From Gammaproteobacteria bacterium (GTDB taxonomy: Bacteria > Pseudomonadota > Gammaproteobacteria > S012-40): DNA of 42,308 bases. A model generated the notes under the pieces. It did no database searches. It worked only from the letters and a program-made list of their open reading frames with translations, and was not told the DNA's origin. The DNA lies in NCBI GenBank assembly GCA_027021445.1, contig JALUUH010000079.1, positions 1 to 42,308 of the forward strand, read 5' to 3'. A program made the position numbers and the translations under genes. Positions 33,744 through 42,308 of this stretch are shown here, in pieces (the stretch's first letter is position 1; the number at the start of each line of letters is the position of its first letter).

Positions 33744-34027
33744 TCCGAGAATCCGTTCCACCTGAAATTGCTGGAAACAGTGCATGGCATTGGTGTTATT
33801 TTACTACTGACCCTACTTTACAAGATAGGAAATATTCGCCAATTTGAAAGTGTACAGAATTTCGCTTCCTATTCCCGACGGGTAAAATGCAAAGCGGAGT
33901 CCACAGAAAAAGCGATGACACACCAGCTTGGGCGCTGTATTTACTTGAACCTAGACTCCGCAGTTGACCGTTCTTACCAGGCGGTAACTCGCTGAAATAT
34001 CGAAATTAACTGCGGATTTTAGGATTA
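33741..34027. mobile_element. ~287 bp MITE-like element with imperfect terminal inverted repeats, filling the hemE/acyltransferase intergenic space
   Basis: Left end TAATCCGAGAATCCG (33741-33755); right end CGGATTTTAGGATTA (34013-34027), reverse complement TAATCCTAAAATCCG, 13/15 identical; right portion repeated at 40080-40170. Confidence 0.65.
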
Positions 34028-34843
34028 TCCAGTGTGCTTCCTTTCTGTTGTTTTTAAGACTCTTTCCCCATTATGAGTAATGAAAGACCAGATACGCTCA
34101 TCGTGTTTTTTAATCCCATCAAGTAACTCTTCTACACTCGCCATGCAAGGCTGCCGCATACCAAAACAATCCACCATCGCTCCCACTGGGGTAAATTTAA
34201 TTCCACTCCGTGCTAATAAGTTAATGAGCTGTGGCTCCATTAGCGCAAACACATGCGTTACACCTGACTCGGTTGCCATATTCATTATTGCTTTAAACAA
34301 TCCCAATGTAATTTGCGAACAATGTCTTTTCTCTCTATGCCTTTCTGTAAATGATAGATTAGGGCTAATGCCATGGGCATTATTTTTCTCCTCTATACGT
34401 CGACGAAAATCCTTTGACACGGCAAGTCTTGATATTTCACCTTTAACTCGTGACGACACCTGCCACTGCTGGTCCCTGCTTTTTCGTCGCAATATATGAA
34501 ATCGCTCAGTGGGTAAAATTTTTTCAGTGACTACATTGCTTGATTTTGGGTTAATAATGAGCCGCACAGTTGCGACGCTAATTCTTGTTTTTTTATGAGT
34601 GAGTAGAGCATGTAAAGATCTCTGATCAAATTCGTCTGATTCTTTTTCTGCTAAATAAAGAGAGGAGTCAAATATATGTTGTTCGTCACAAAATACTTGG
34701 TAACGCAAAGCTTGACACTTTTCAACAAGCCGTGCTGAATTTCCAATTTCGGTTTCAAAATAGTTATCAAATTGATTGAAGCTCATAGTCATAAGGAATT
34801 CCACCGAAATAGATAAGCTCAGCATGTTGTCGCAACACGACAA
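34025..34843 (-). CDS. PEP-CTERM/exosortase system-associated or FeeM-like N-acyltransferase (GNAT/autoinducer-synthase-like)
   Basis: 272 aa; 'LRYQVFCDEQHIFD', 'DEFDQRSLHALLTH', 'GEISRLAVSKDFRRR', 'ALMEPQLINLLARSGIKFTPVGAMVDCFGMRQPCMASVEELL'; true start probably MTMSFNQF or MSFNQF. Confidence 0.82.
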   Translation of the reverse strand: MSCCDNMLSLSISVEFLMTMSFNQFDNYFETEIGNSARLVEKCQALRYQVFCDEQHIFDSSLYLAEKESDEFDQRSLHALLTHKKTRISVATVRLIINPKSSNVVTEKILPTERFHILRRKSRDQQWQVSSRVKGEISRLAVSKDFRRRIEEKNNAHGISPNLSFTERHREKRHCSQITLGLFKAIMNMATESGVTHVFALMEPQLINLLARSGIKFTPVGAMVDCFGMRQPCMASVEELLDGIKKHDERIWSFITHNGERVLKTTERKHTG

Positions 34844-34948
34844 ATTAATTCAAAACATGCTGAAAGTTAATGTTTTTTCTAATTAAATTTAGTCAATTGT
34901 TTAATTCCAGCTATAATTAAATTATTCGAAATATTTTTAATTAATTGC

Positions 34949-35389
34949 ATGCATATTTTCAAGAATATTTATCACAATTTATTCAAAGGATTTCTTTTCC
35001 TAATATTATGCTTTGCTTCTACAGCTAGCCATTCCGAAATTATTATTGGAGTTCACAACAACAATTTAACTTCCATTAATAAAAGCACTTTACGCGCCGT
35101 TTTCACAATGCGGCTTAATCGCTGGGAGAACGGGCAAAAAATCACCGTACTAATGCTCGATCAAAATAGCAAAATCCACCGTGAATTTTGCGTTCAAAAA
35201 CTCGGCGTATTTCCTTATCAATTACAACGTATCCTGGATAAACGGGTTTTTTCAGGGAAAAGCCAAGCACCGATAAACGTCTCAAACATGGAAGAAATGA
35301 TTACTAAATTGCTAAATACGCCGGGCGCCATTGGCTATATTAGCGAGGAGTTTGTAAATGATATTCCAGCAGATATTACGACATTTTAA
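34949..35389 (+). CDS. Small single-domain PstS-like periplasmic substrate-binding protein
   Basis: 146 aa with signal peptide; 'IIIGVHNNNLTSINKSTLRAVFTMRLNRWENGQKITVLMLDQNSKIHREFCVQKLGVFPYQLQRILDKRVFSGKSQAPINV...PGAIGYI' aligns by eye with the 3921-4358 product. Confidence 0.82.
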   Translation: MHIFKNIYHNLFKGFLFLILCFASTASHSEIIIGVHNNNLTSINKSTLRAVFTMRLNRWENGQKITVLMLDQNSKIHREFCVQKLGVFPYQLQRILDKRVFSGKSQAPINVSNMEEMITKLLNTPGAIGYISEEFVNDIPADITTF

Positions 35390-35393
35390 AATA

Positions 35394-36593
35394 ATGAAAA
35401 CACTAATAGCACTAACTATTTACGCATTGTTTTCAAGTATGGCATTTGCAATAAACCTGTCAAAAAATATTCAACTTCATGGCTTCGCGACTCAAGGGTA
35501 TATCAAAACTGATAACTACAATTTTTTTGGTGAAACCTCGAGAGTAAAAGGCGATATCGATTTTCGTGAACTAGGGATTAACGCTTCATATCGTGCCTTT
35601 TCAAATTTTCATATTGCAACTCAACTCATTTCTCGCGAGGCAGGCGCAGTAGATAACTCAACGATCCAGATTGATTATGCGCTCGCTGACCTACAGATAA
35701 CATCTAGAAATCAGTATAACTTCGGTCTGCGCGTGGGCCGTGTAAAGAATCCTCTCGGTTTTTACAATGAAACACGAGATGTCGCTTTTACACGAAACAG
35801 TATATTTTTACCACAGTCCATTTATTTTGATCGCGTGAGAAAACTTGCCTTATCTGCTGATGGACTGCATATTTACGGGCAAAAACGCCACAAATTCGGT
35901 GACTTTGATTTTCAATTCGGCATTGGTTATCCGCGGGTTGATAATGAGACCGAGATAGCGATATTCAAAACTGATCGCGATGGCTTAATGAAGTCCAACC
36001 TAAGCTTAATAGCGCACACCAGCTATAGCTTAAATGCGGGCAATCAAAAAATAGCATTGAGCTGGGTACGATTATCCGCAGACTACATGAGTACCGGCGC
36101 GGAAAATGCTGTTGCTTCTAATCTAAAAAATGCAAACTTCTCTTTCACTCCTATTATATTGTCGGCACTTTCGACACATGGTGACTTCACTATTTCCAGT
36201 GAATATGCACTACGATTTTTTCAATTTAATAATATGGCACCATATGTGCCTGAAGACATTGCAGACCTAACAGGAGAAAGCTATTACATTCAGATGCAAT
36301 ATAGACTAACTCCTTTATTTGAAGTTTTTCTACGCTACGACATCATTTACTTAGATAGGAATGACAAGGATGGCCTTAAATACGAAGCAAAAGGATACGG
36401 GAACCGCATTGAGCAATTTGCTAAAGATGCAACAGCAGGCATTGCCTTTCACATAAATAGCGCATGGCTACTGAGAGCTGAATATCATCACATAGAAGGA
36501 ACCGCTTGGCTACCAGTCCAAGATAATCCAGAAATGTCAAATAATCAAAAAAACTGGCAGCTATTTTCAGTATTAGTATCCTATAAATTTTAA
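35394..36593 (+). CDS. Outer-membrane porin-like beta-barrel protein
   Basis: ORF 35358-36593; likely start MKTLIALTIYALFSSMAFA at 35394; beta-barrel pattern, 'IQLHGFATQGYI', C-terminal 'WQLFSVLVSYKF' ending in F. Confidence 0.82.
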   Translation: MKTLIALTIYALFSSMAFAINLSKNIQLHGFATQGYIKTDNYNFFGETSRVKGDIDFRELGINASYRAFSNFHIATQLISREAGAVDNSTIQIDYALADLQITSRNQYNFGLRVGRVKNPLGFYNETRDVAFTRNSIFLPQSIYFDRVRKLALSADGLHIYGQKRHKFGDFDFQFGIGYPRVDNETEIAIFKTDRDGLMKSNLSLIAHTSYSLNAGNQKIALSWVRLSADYMSTGAENAVASNLKNANFSFTPIILSALSTHGDFTISSEYALRFFQFNNMAPYVPEDIADLTGESYYIQMQYRLTPLFEVFLRYDIIYLDRNDKDGLKYEAKGYGNRIEQFAKDATAGIAFHINSAWLLRAEYHHIEGTAWLPVQDNPEMSNNQKNWQLFSVLVSYKF

Positions 36594-36616
36594 TCAACAA
36601 ACAACTCGAGTTAAAC

Positions 36617-39505
36617 ATGGATTTAGGCAAATCTAAAGTTAGAACCAGATTTTTTATAAGTTTAAAATGGAAAGTTATCGGTACAATAATATTGTTTACG
36701 ATTTCTCTAAACGCGTTTTTTTACATCAATGCTGAACGAAAACACGAACAACAGTCTTTAGAAAAACGCCAGGCTATTAAACTAAAAAATGAAACCGCTT
36801 TTGTTGAGCTATCAAACTTATCTATGCTTAGGTTACAACAATATGCCGAAATGATTGTTTCTTTCAAAGAAATCAAGTCAACCATTAACCAACACAACAT
36901 TGAAGAACTTACCCAAAACTTAACGACACTTTGGCCGGTCTTAGAGTTTAACCTAGAAATGGACTTGGTTTCTTTTTTTGATAGCCAGAGCAATTTAATT
37001 TTTTCCAATAGTAGTGCATTAACTAAATCAAAAGAATGGAAAAACTTAATATTCAAAATTAGAAAGGTAAATTCCAACGGCAAACCGCAGTCCAGCGTGG
37101 TTTGTTCGGTGACCTGTCTGCATATCGTAATACTTCCTATACTTTCTGAGAACGGAGAATTTGGTGCAATTGTTCTCGGTGCTTCGATTGCAGAAACCTT
37201 GTATAGTTTCTCCCGGTCACAAACACTTGATGTTGGGATTTTAATAGACAGCGCAAACAATGCAAAAACAGATTTAAGCAACTGGAATCATGACATATCA
37301 CTAATCACCAATAATAACGAAACCTCTAAGCTATTGCGTTATTTGAATCGCAATTACCGACTCGATCAAATAATTAATTCAATCGAAAACTTCAATTTTG
37401 ATGACCGACTTTATTCGATAAATCTTCTCCCGCTCAATCGAATATCCAACAATGATAATGGCTATATTCTTATGGTGGAAGATGTCACTCAAGAACATCT
37501 TAATACTCTAAGCATTCTCAATGAAAACAGAACATTTACTTTTGTCACTACGGCCTTTACTGCATTAATTCTATTATTAATTCTCTGGCCTGCACTGCGA
37601 CGAGTAAAAAACATCACCAATGCATTACCACTCATTGCCCAGACATCTTATGAACAAGCAGATAATATTTTAACCTCAAAAAAACCCAATCGATATCACT
37701 CAGATGAAATCGACACTTTAGAGATTGTTACCGTTCAACTATCTCAACAACTCCGTACACTGTACGAAAAAATCGATAGTCGTACAAAATTACTTTTTAA
37801 AAAAATGGGAGAATTAAAAAACGAAAAGGAATTTATTCAAAAACTTTTTGACACAATGCCTTCTATTCTAATCACCTTGGACCACAACCTTAATATCACT
37901 TCTATTAATAAACACGGCCTTAGTTTATTAGAAAAAGAAGAGGGAAACATTCTTGAGACTAATTTTCAAAAAACATTCAGCTCCTTGAGTGATACCGCAG
38001 AGAAGGATGCGCTGAGAGAAATAGCATCGGGCCTGAGAGAACATTTTGTTATTGAAAAATCATTAAATAACTCCAAATCAAAACCTCGAACCTTAAACTG
38101 GATACATTCTCGTTTACATGGAAAAAATGGGCATAATGCGATTATATTGTCGGTTGGAACCGATGTCACTGCAAGAAAAGAAGCTGAAACCAAGATAACC
38201 TGGCTGGCTAATCACGACCCTCTAACCGGCTTATATAATCGTTACTATTTCGGAGAAATGTTTGAACGAACACTAAAACTTAGCCAACGATACAAAACCA
38301 AGGGCGCTTTAATGTTTTTGGATCTTGATAACTTTAAATACGTAAACGATACCCAAGGTCATTTTGCCGGCGACACCCTCATAAAATCAGTCAGCTCTGT
38401 TTTATCTTCAGTAACTCGGGAAACCGATATTGTCGCACGCATAGGGGGGGATGAATTCGCTATTGTCATACCTGATATTGATGAAACAGGCGCAACTGCG
38501 TTCGCTAGAAAAATTAATACCAAAATTGGCGCGATAAAACTCGCTGCATTTGGAGGCAATTTGCGTACAACAACGAGCATTGGTATTGCACTCTTTCCGG
38601 AACACGGCAACGACGTCGATGATTTGCTATCTAAAGCGGATATTGCAATGTATCAGGCAAAAGAAGGTGGACGTAGTGCCTGGCATTTATTTTCCTCCGA
38701 TGAAAAAGTCCGCGCAAAACTTGAAAGCCAAATCACCTGGAAAGGAAGAATTGAAGATTCATTAAAATTTGATAAATTCAAACTTCTATACCAACCAATC
38801 ATTGATATCCGAACACATACAATATCTCATTACGAAGTTTTACTTAGAATGATTGGCCCTGACAAAAAACTTATATCTCCAACCCCCTTCATCCAAGTCG
38901 CAGAAAAAACCGGGCTTATACGTGAACTCGATCAAATGGTAATCTATAAAGCAGTACAGAAACTTATTTCATTAAATGAACAGGGCCAGCACATCTCGCT
39001 TGCCATCAATTTGTCTGCCCACAGTCTAACGAATAATAATATTTATATACTGCTCAAAGAGCTATTAAACGAAGGCTCGATTGATAGCAATCAATTGATC
39101 TTTGAAATCACTGAAACGGCCATGCTCGAAAAAATTTCTGAAGCCTCGCTACTCATTGAAAACATTCAATCGTTAGGTTGTCGGTTTGCACTCGATGATT
39201 TTGGCGTAGGTTTTTCTTCATTCTATTACTTAAAGAAATTGCCTATCGAGTATATAAAAATCGATGGTGCCTTCATTCGCAACCTTGAGCACAATAAGGA
39301 TGACCAAGCGATGGTTCGCGCCATTACTGAAGTTGCCTACACCTTAGGTAAACGAACAATTGCTGAATTTGTAGAAAATGAAAACACCTTAAAACTACTA
39401 AAAGACTTTCAGGTGGACTTCGCTCAAGGCTATTATATTGGAAAACCTGAAGAAACCTTCAGCATGGAATTTGAACATTCCCCACCTAAATTAGAAATTG
39501 TCTAG
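36617..39505 (+). CDS. Membrane sensor PAS-GGDEF-EAL protein (c-di-GMP synthesis/hydrolysis)
   Basis: 962 aa; two TM segments around a periplasmic domain; PAS; 'HDPLTGLYNRYYF', 'RETDIVARIGGDEFAIVIPD' (I-site RxxD plus GGDEF); EAL domain with 'YEVLLRM', 'ITETAML', 'LDDFGVGFSSFYYLKKLPIEYIKID'. Confidence 0.97.
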   Translation: MDLGKSKVRTRFFISLKWKVIGTIILFTISLNAFFYINAERKHEQQSLEKRQAIKLKNETAFVELSNLSMLRLQQYAEMIVSFKEIKSTINQHNIEELTQNLTTLWPVLEFNLEMDLVSFFDSQSNLIFSNSSALTKSKEWKNLIFKIRKVNSNGKPQSSVVCSVTCLHIVILPILSENGEFGAIVLGASIAETLYSFSRSQTLDVGILIDSANNAKTDLSNWNHDISLITNNNETSKLLRYLNRNYRLDQIINSIENFNFDDRLYSINLLPLNRISNNDNGYILMVEDVTQEHLNTLSILNENRTFTFVTTAFTALILLLILWPALRRVKNITNALPLIAQTSYEQADNILTSKKPNRYHSDEIDTLEIVTVQLSQQLRTLYEKIDSRTKLLFKKMGELKNEKEFIQKLFDTMPSILITLDHNLNITSINKHGLSLLEKEEGNILETNFQKTFSSLSDTAEKDALREIASGLREHFVIEKSLNNSKSKPRTLNWIHSRLHGKNGHNAIILSVGTDVTARKEAETKITWLANHDPLTGLYNRYYFGEMFERTLKLSQRYKTKGALMFLDLDNFKYVNDTQGHFAGDTLIKSVSSVLSSVTRETDIVARIGGDEFAIVIPDIDETGATAFARKINTKIGAIKLAAFGGNLRTTTSIGIALFPEHGNDVDDLLSKADIAMYQAKEGGRSAWHLFSSDEKVRAKLESQITWKGRIEDSLKFDKFKLLYQPIIDIRTHTISHYEVLLRMIGPDKKLISPTPFIQVAEKTGLIRELDQMVIYKAVQKLISLNEQGQHISLAINLSAHSLTNNNIYILLKELLNEGSIDSNQLIFEITETAMLEKISEASLLIENIQSLGCRFALDDFGVGFSSFYYLKKLPIEYIKIDGAFIRNLEHNKDDQAMVRAITEVAYTLGKRTIAEFVENENTLKLLKDFQVDFAQGYYIGKPEETFSMEFEHSPPKLEIV

Positions 39506-39569
39506 AAATCTAGTTAATTTTCACCAATAAACCCTTATAATACAGCCTCACTTACAACTCGGCTCTGAA

Positions 39570-40127
39570 ATGCCCTCGATGCTGTCTTTAATTCATAAAT
39601 ATATTCAATTTGCCACCCTAGTCAATCAAGTTATTGGTAAATCCATCCCTTGGCTATGCTTACTGATGGTATTAATAACCTTTACGGTTGTTGTGCTTAG
39701 ATATGCTTTTAATTTTGGCAATATTGCTTTGCAAGAATCTATAATCTACATGCATGCTTCGGTTTTTATGTTAGCAGCTGCTTACACATTAAATCGTGAG
39801 CAACATGTTCGCGTGGACATCTTCTATCATAAATTTACCAAACATCGAAAAGCCTGGGTTAATATTGTGGGCACACTCTTGTTCCTACTCCCGTTATCTG
39901 GATTTATTTTATGGAGCAGCTCAGAATATGTAATCACGTCTTGGACACTGCGAGAAGGCTCACGCGAAGCCGGAGGCTTGCCTTATGTCTATCTACTCAA
40001 AAGCAATATTCTCGCATTCGCAATCTTGTTAATAATTCAGGGCTTATCCGACCTTTTTAAAAACATCTTAATTATCTTAAACCTAGACTCTCCAGTTGAC
40101 CGCTCTCGCCAAGTGGTAACTCACTGA
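39570..40127 (+). CDS. dctQ: TRAP transporter small permease (DctQ family)
   Basis: 185 aa; four TM segments, 'VVLRYAFNFGNIALQESIIYMHASVFMLAAAYTLNREQHVRVDIFYHKF'. Confidence 0.92.
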   Translation: MPSMLSLIHKYIQFATLVNQVIGKSIPWLCLLMVLITFTVVVLRYAFNFGNIALQESIIYMHASVFMLAAAYTLNREQHVRVDIFYHKFTKHRKAWVNIVGTLLFLLPLSGFILWSSSEYVITSWTLREGSREAGGLPYVYLLKSNILAFAILLIIQGLSDLFKNILIILNLDSPVDRSRQVVTH

Positions 40128-40170
40128 AATGGTAAAATTAACGATGCGTATTACTGCGGATTCCCGATTA
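40080..40170. repeat. Second, partial copy of the right portion of the 33741-34027 element
   Basis: AACCTAGACTCTCCAGTTGACCGCTCTCGCCAAGTGGTAACTCACTGAAATGGTAAAATTAA...ACTGCGGATTCCCGATTA versus 33948-34027. Confidence 0.85.
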
Positions 40171-40255
40171 AAGTTTGAAAACGATCAATGCACCACTCCA
40201 ACATCGCCACAAAATACTCCCTAAACCTTAAAATCAATCAACAGACAAAAAAGCT

Positions 40256-41644
40256 ATGCTCGAAGAATTCATGCCCCTCATTATGTTCGCCACTGTCTGT
40301 GGAGTCCTGTTACTCGGCTATCCCGTTGCCTTTACCCTAGCAGGCACGTCCCTCGCATTTGCTTGGCTTGGCTGGGAAATGGAGATATTTGACGAAGACT
40401 TTCTCTTTGCCTTACCTAGTCGTTTATACGGAATCATGGTTAACCAAATTCTAATTGCCGTACCCTTGTTTGTATTTATGGGTGTCTTGCTGGAAAAATC
40501 AAAAATTGCCGAAAATCTTCTTGAAAACATGGGCAAGCTATTCGGCAAGATGCGGGGAGGCCTAGGTATCTCGGTAACACTTGTCGGCATGTTGCTGGCC
40601 GCCAGCACCGGCATTGTTGGCGCTACTGTCGTCACGATGGGCTTACTTGCTTTGCCAACGATGTTACGGCGCGGTTATGATCCTGCTATTTCCGCCGGAA
40701 CTATTTGCGCATCTGGAACCCTAGGGCAAATTATCCCACCTTCGATTATTCTGGTATTGCTTGGCGATGTTTTGTCATCCGCTTATCAGCAAGCACAACT
40801 CGATATGGGAATTTTTTCACCAGAAACCCTATCTGTAGGCGATTTATTTACCGGAGCACTCATACCTGGCCTACTACTTGTGGCCTTATACATTACTTAT
40901 TTACTTATCATAGCCATTATCAAACCAACAGCTATGCCTGCGTTGGCGGACACTGAATATGATTCTAATAACGACTTTAAAATCTATGACTTATTAAAGG
41001 GCTTAGCCCCACCGCTACTACTGATCTTTTTCGTATTGGGGTCAATTTTAGCTGGAATAGCAACTCCCACCGAAGCCGCCTCTGTCGGAGCAATGGGCGC
41101 TCTATTGCTCACATTTATCAACAAGCAATTAACCAAAAAAATCTTAACTGAAGTCGTTCAGCAAACCACCTTAGTAAGCAGCATGGTTTTCATGATCCTA
41201 ATTGGCGCATCGGTTTTTTCTCTTGTATTTAGAGGATTCGGAGGAGATGAACTCGTTCATGAATTACTTAATGATCTTCCAGGGGAAACTTTTGGGGCCA
41301 TAGTTGTTGTCATGTTAATCATGTTTCTGCTTGGATTCGTTCTCGATTTTATTGAAATCACTTTTGTGGTAGTCCCTATTGTTGGCCCTGTTTTATTAGC
41401 GATGGGCGTAGACCCTGTGTGGTTAGGGATTATGATTGCACTGAATTTGCAAACCTCTTTTTTAACACCTCCCTTTGGCTTTGCATTATTTTATTTGCGT
41501 GGCGTTGCAAAAAAATCGTTGACGACACTGCAGATATATAAAGGCGTTACACCTTTTATCATTATTCAATTATTCGTTTTAGCAGTCATTGGATTTTGGC
41601 CTGAATTAGCAACATGGTTGCCAAGCGTGATGAACGGAGAATAA
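40256..41644 (+). CDS. dctM: TRAP transporter large permease (DctM family)
   Basis: 462 aa; 'GYPVAFTLAGTSLAFAWLG', 'GIVGATVVTMGLLALPTMLRRGYDPAISAGTICASGTLGQIIPPSIILVLLGD'. Confidence 0.96.
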   Translation: MLEEFMPLIMFATVCGVLLLGYPVAFTLAGTSLAFAWLGWEMEIFDEDFLFALPSRLYGIMVNQILIAVPLFVFMGVLLEKSKIAENLLENMGKLFGKMRGGLGISVTLVGMLLAASTGIVGATVVTMGLLALPTMLRRGYDPAISAGTICASGTLGQIIPPSIILVLLGDVLSSAYQQAQLDMGIFSPETLSVGDLFTGALIPGLLLVALYITYLLIIAIIKPTAMPALADTEYDSNNDFKIYDLLKGLAPPLLLIFFVLGSILAGIATPTEAASVGAMGALLLTFINKQLTKKILTEVVQQTTLVSSMVFMILIGASVFSLVFRGFGGDELVHELLNDLPGETFGAIVVVMLIMFLLGFVLDFIEITFVVVPIVGPVLLAMGVDPVWLGIMIALNLQTSFLTPPFGFALFYLRGVAKKSLTTLQIYKGVTPFIIIQLFVLAVIGFWPELATWLPSVMNGE

Positions 41645-41914
41645 AACTTTAACTAGTGCTAGCCCGAAAACTACGATAAAAACATAGTCGCTTCACTATC
41701 CCGCTTGTTATTTGACCGGCAAGTGACTTGTTTTTTTCCTACTATTCGAAAATACGTTTTTTTGTACAAAAAATGAATTTTGTCTCGCTGCATTTGCTAT
41801 TTCAAACACAGCTAACCCTGTCAAACTGACATCGGTCACATCAACACCGAACCTGAGTCAGGCTGCTTTTTTTCGATACTCAGCTTGAATAATAATAGAA
41901 TAATAGGGGACGAA

Positions 41915-42188
41915 TAATAGGGGACAGACCACTATTAACACACATGATTGCTCATCAAAACATAGGCGTGAATATCACATCCACTTTTATCAGCTTGATC
42001 TTTAAGATGATCTAAATACAAGGGATAATCTTCGTCCGTGAAAAAACAAACCGCGCGATTATTCCCACGTTGGATTATATGCCAGGGTATTCCTGGTATT
42101 GAGATACGCACCCTGCGTGGTATTAATCATCTCTCACAATGCTGAAAACCCCCAGAATAATGCCTTAATCGTGACCTGTCCCCTATTT
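41915..42188. mobile_element. Decayed element bounded by GGGGACAG inverted repeats carrying a RAYT/Y1 transposase relic
   Basis: Left ATAGGGGACAGACCAC; right GTGACCTGTCCCCTAT (reverse complement ATAGGGGACAGGTCAC). Confidence 0.65.
41935..42120 (-). pseudogene. REP-associated/IS200-like tyrosine (Y1) transposase N-terminal fragment
   Basis: Minus strand translates PRRVRISIPGIPWHIIQRGNNRAVCFFTDEDYPLYLDHLKDQADKSGCDIHAYVLMSNHVC*, stopping inside the NHVH (HUH) motif; no in-frame start found upstream. Confidence 0.8.
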
Positions 42189-42239
42189 TTGTTATTGCCT
42201 ATTGACAGCGTTACGGCTCATATGTGCTAGATTTTTGCT

Positions 42240-42268
42240 ACTGGTATTCTCTCTTTAAGAATACCAGT
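42240..42268 (+). terminator. Hairpin with T-rich tail, intrinsic terminator candidate
   Basis: ACTGGTATTCT (42240-42250) / AGAATACCAGT (42258-42268) followed by TTTCTGTTTTTAG. Confidence 0.6.
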
Positions 42269-42308
42269 TTTCTGTTTTTAGTTTTGGAACTTTTGAAAAC
42301 TCTTTCAA

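Noticed and set aside
33768-33995. 75 aa plus-strand ORF after hemE
   Set aside because: Lies wholly inside the inverted-repeat element; probably not a genuine gene although its tail matches the DctQ tail
34080-34499. 139 aa plus-strand ORF
   Set aside because: Antisense to the acyltransferase gene
36721-37281. 186 aa minus-strand ORF
   Set aside because: Antisense shadow of the GGDEF-EAL gene with no recognisable features

Overview
This looks like a gammaproteobacterial chromosome segment. Its core is a long minus-strand block: yrbG-like/kdsD/kdsC/lptC/lptA/lptB/rpoN/hpf/ptsN/hprK/rapZ/EIIA-Man/HPr/mgtE. It also carries ubiA/ubiC, srkA, gltBD and hemE. No rRNA, tRNA or CRISPR array was recognised. 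Two features stand out. (1) The same three-part envelope sensory set occurs twice: a small single-domain PstS-like periplasmic binding protein, an outer-membrane porin-like barrel, and a membrane signal transducer. The transducer is a methyl-accepting chemotaxis protein at 3.9-7.3 kb and a PAS-GGDEF-EAL protein at 34.9-39.5 kb. An exosortase-associated/FeeM-like acyltransferase gene diverges from the second set. This is my best candidate for an under-described system. (2) Several small non-autonomous elements are present. A ~287 bp inverted-repeat element between the convergent hemE and acyltransferase genes supplies the stop codons of both. A related fragment forms the C-terminal tail of a TRAP DctQ subunit. 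A 158 bp MITE-like element supplies the srkA stop codon and has a partial copy at 8.7 kb. There is also a decayed RAYT/Y1 transposase, an M23 peptidase relic with an in-frame TGA, and a possible group II intron domain V relic. All calls come from reading the sequence and supplied translations; no searches were run.
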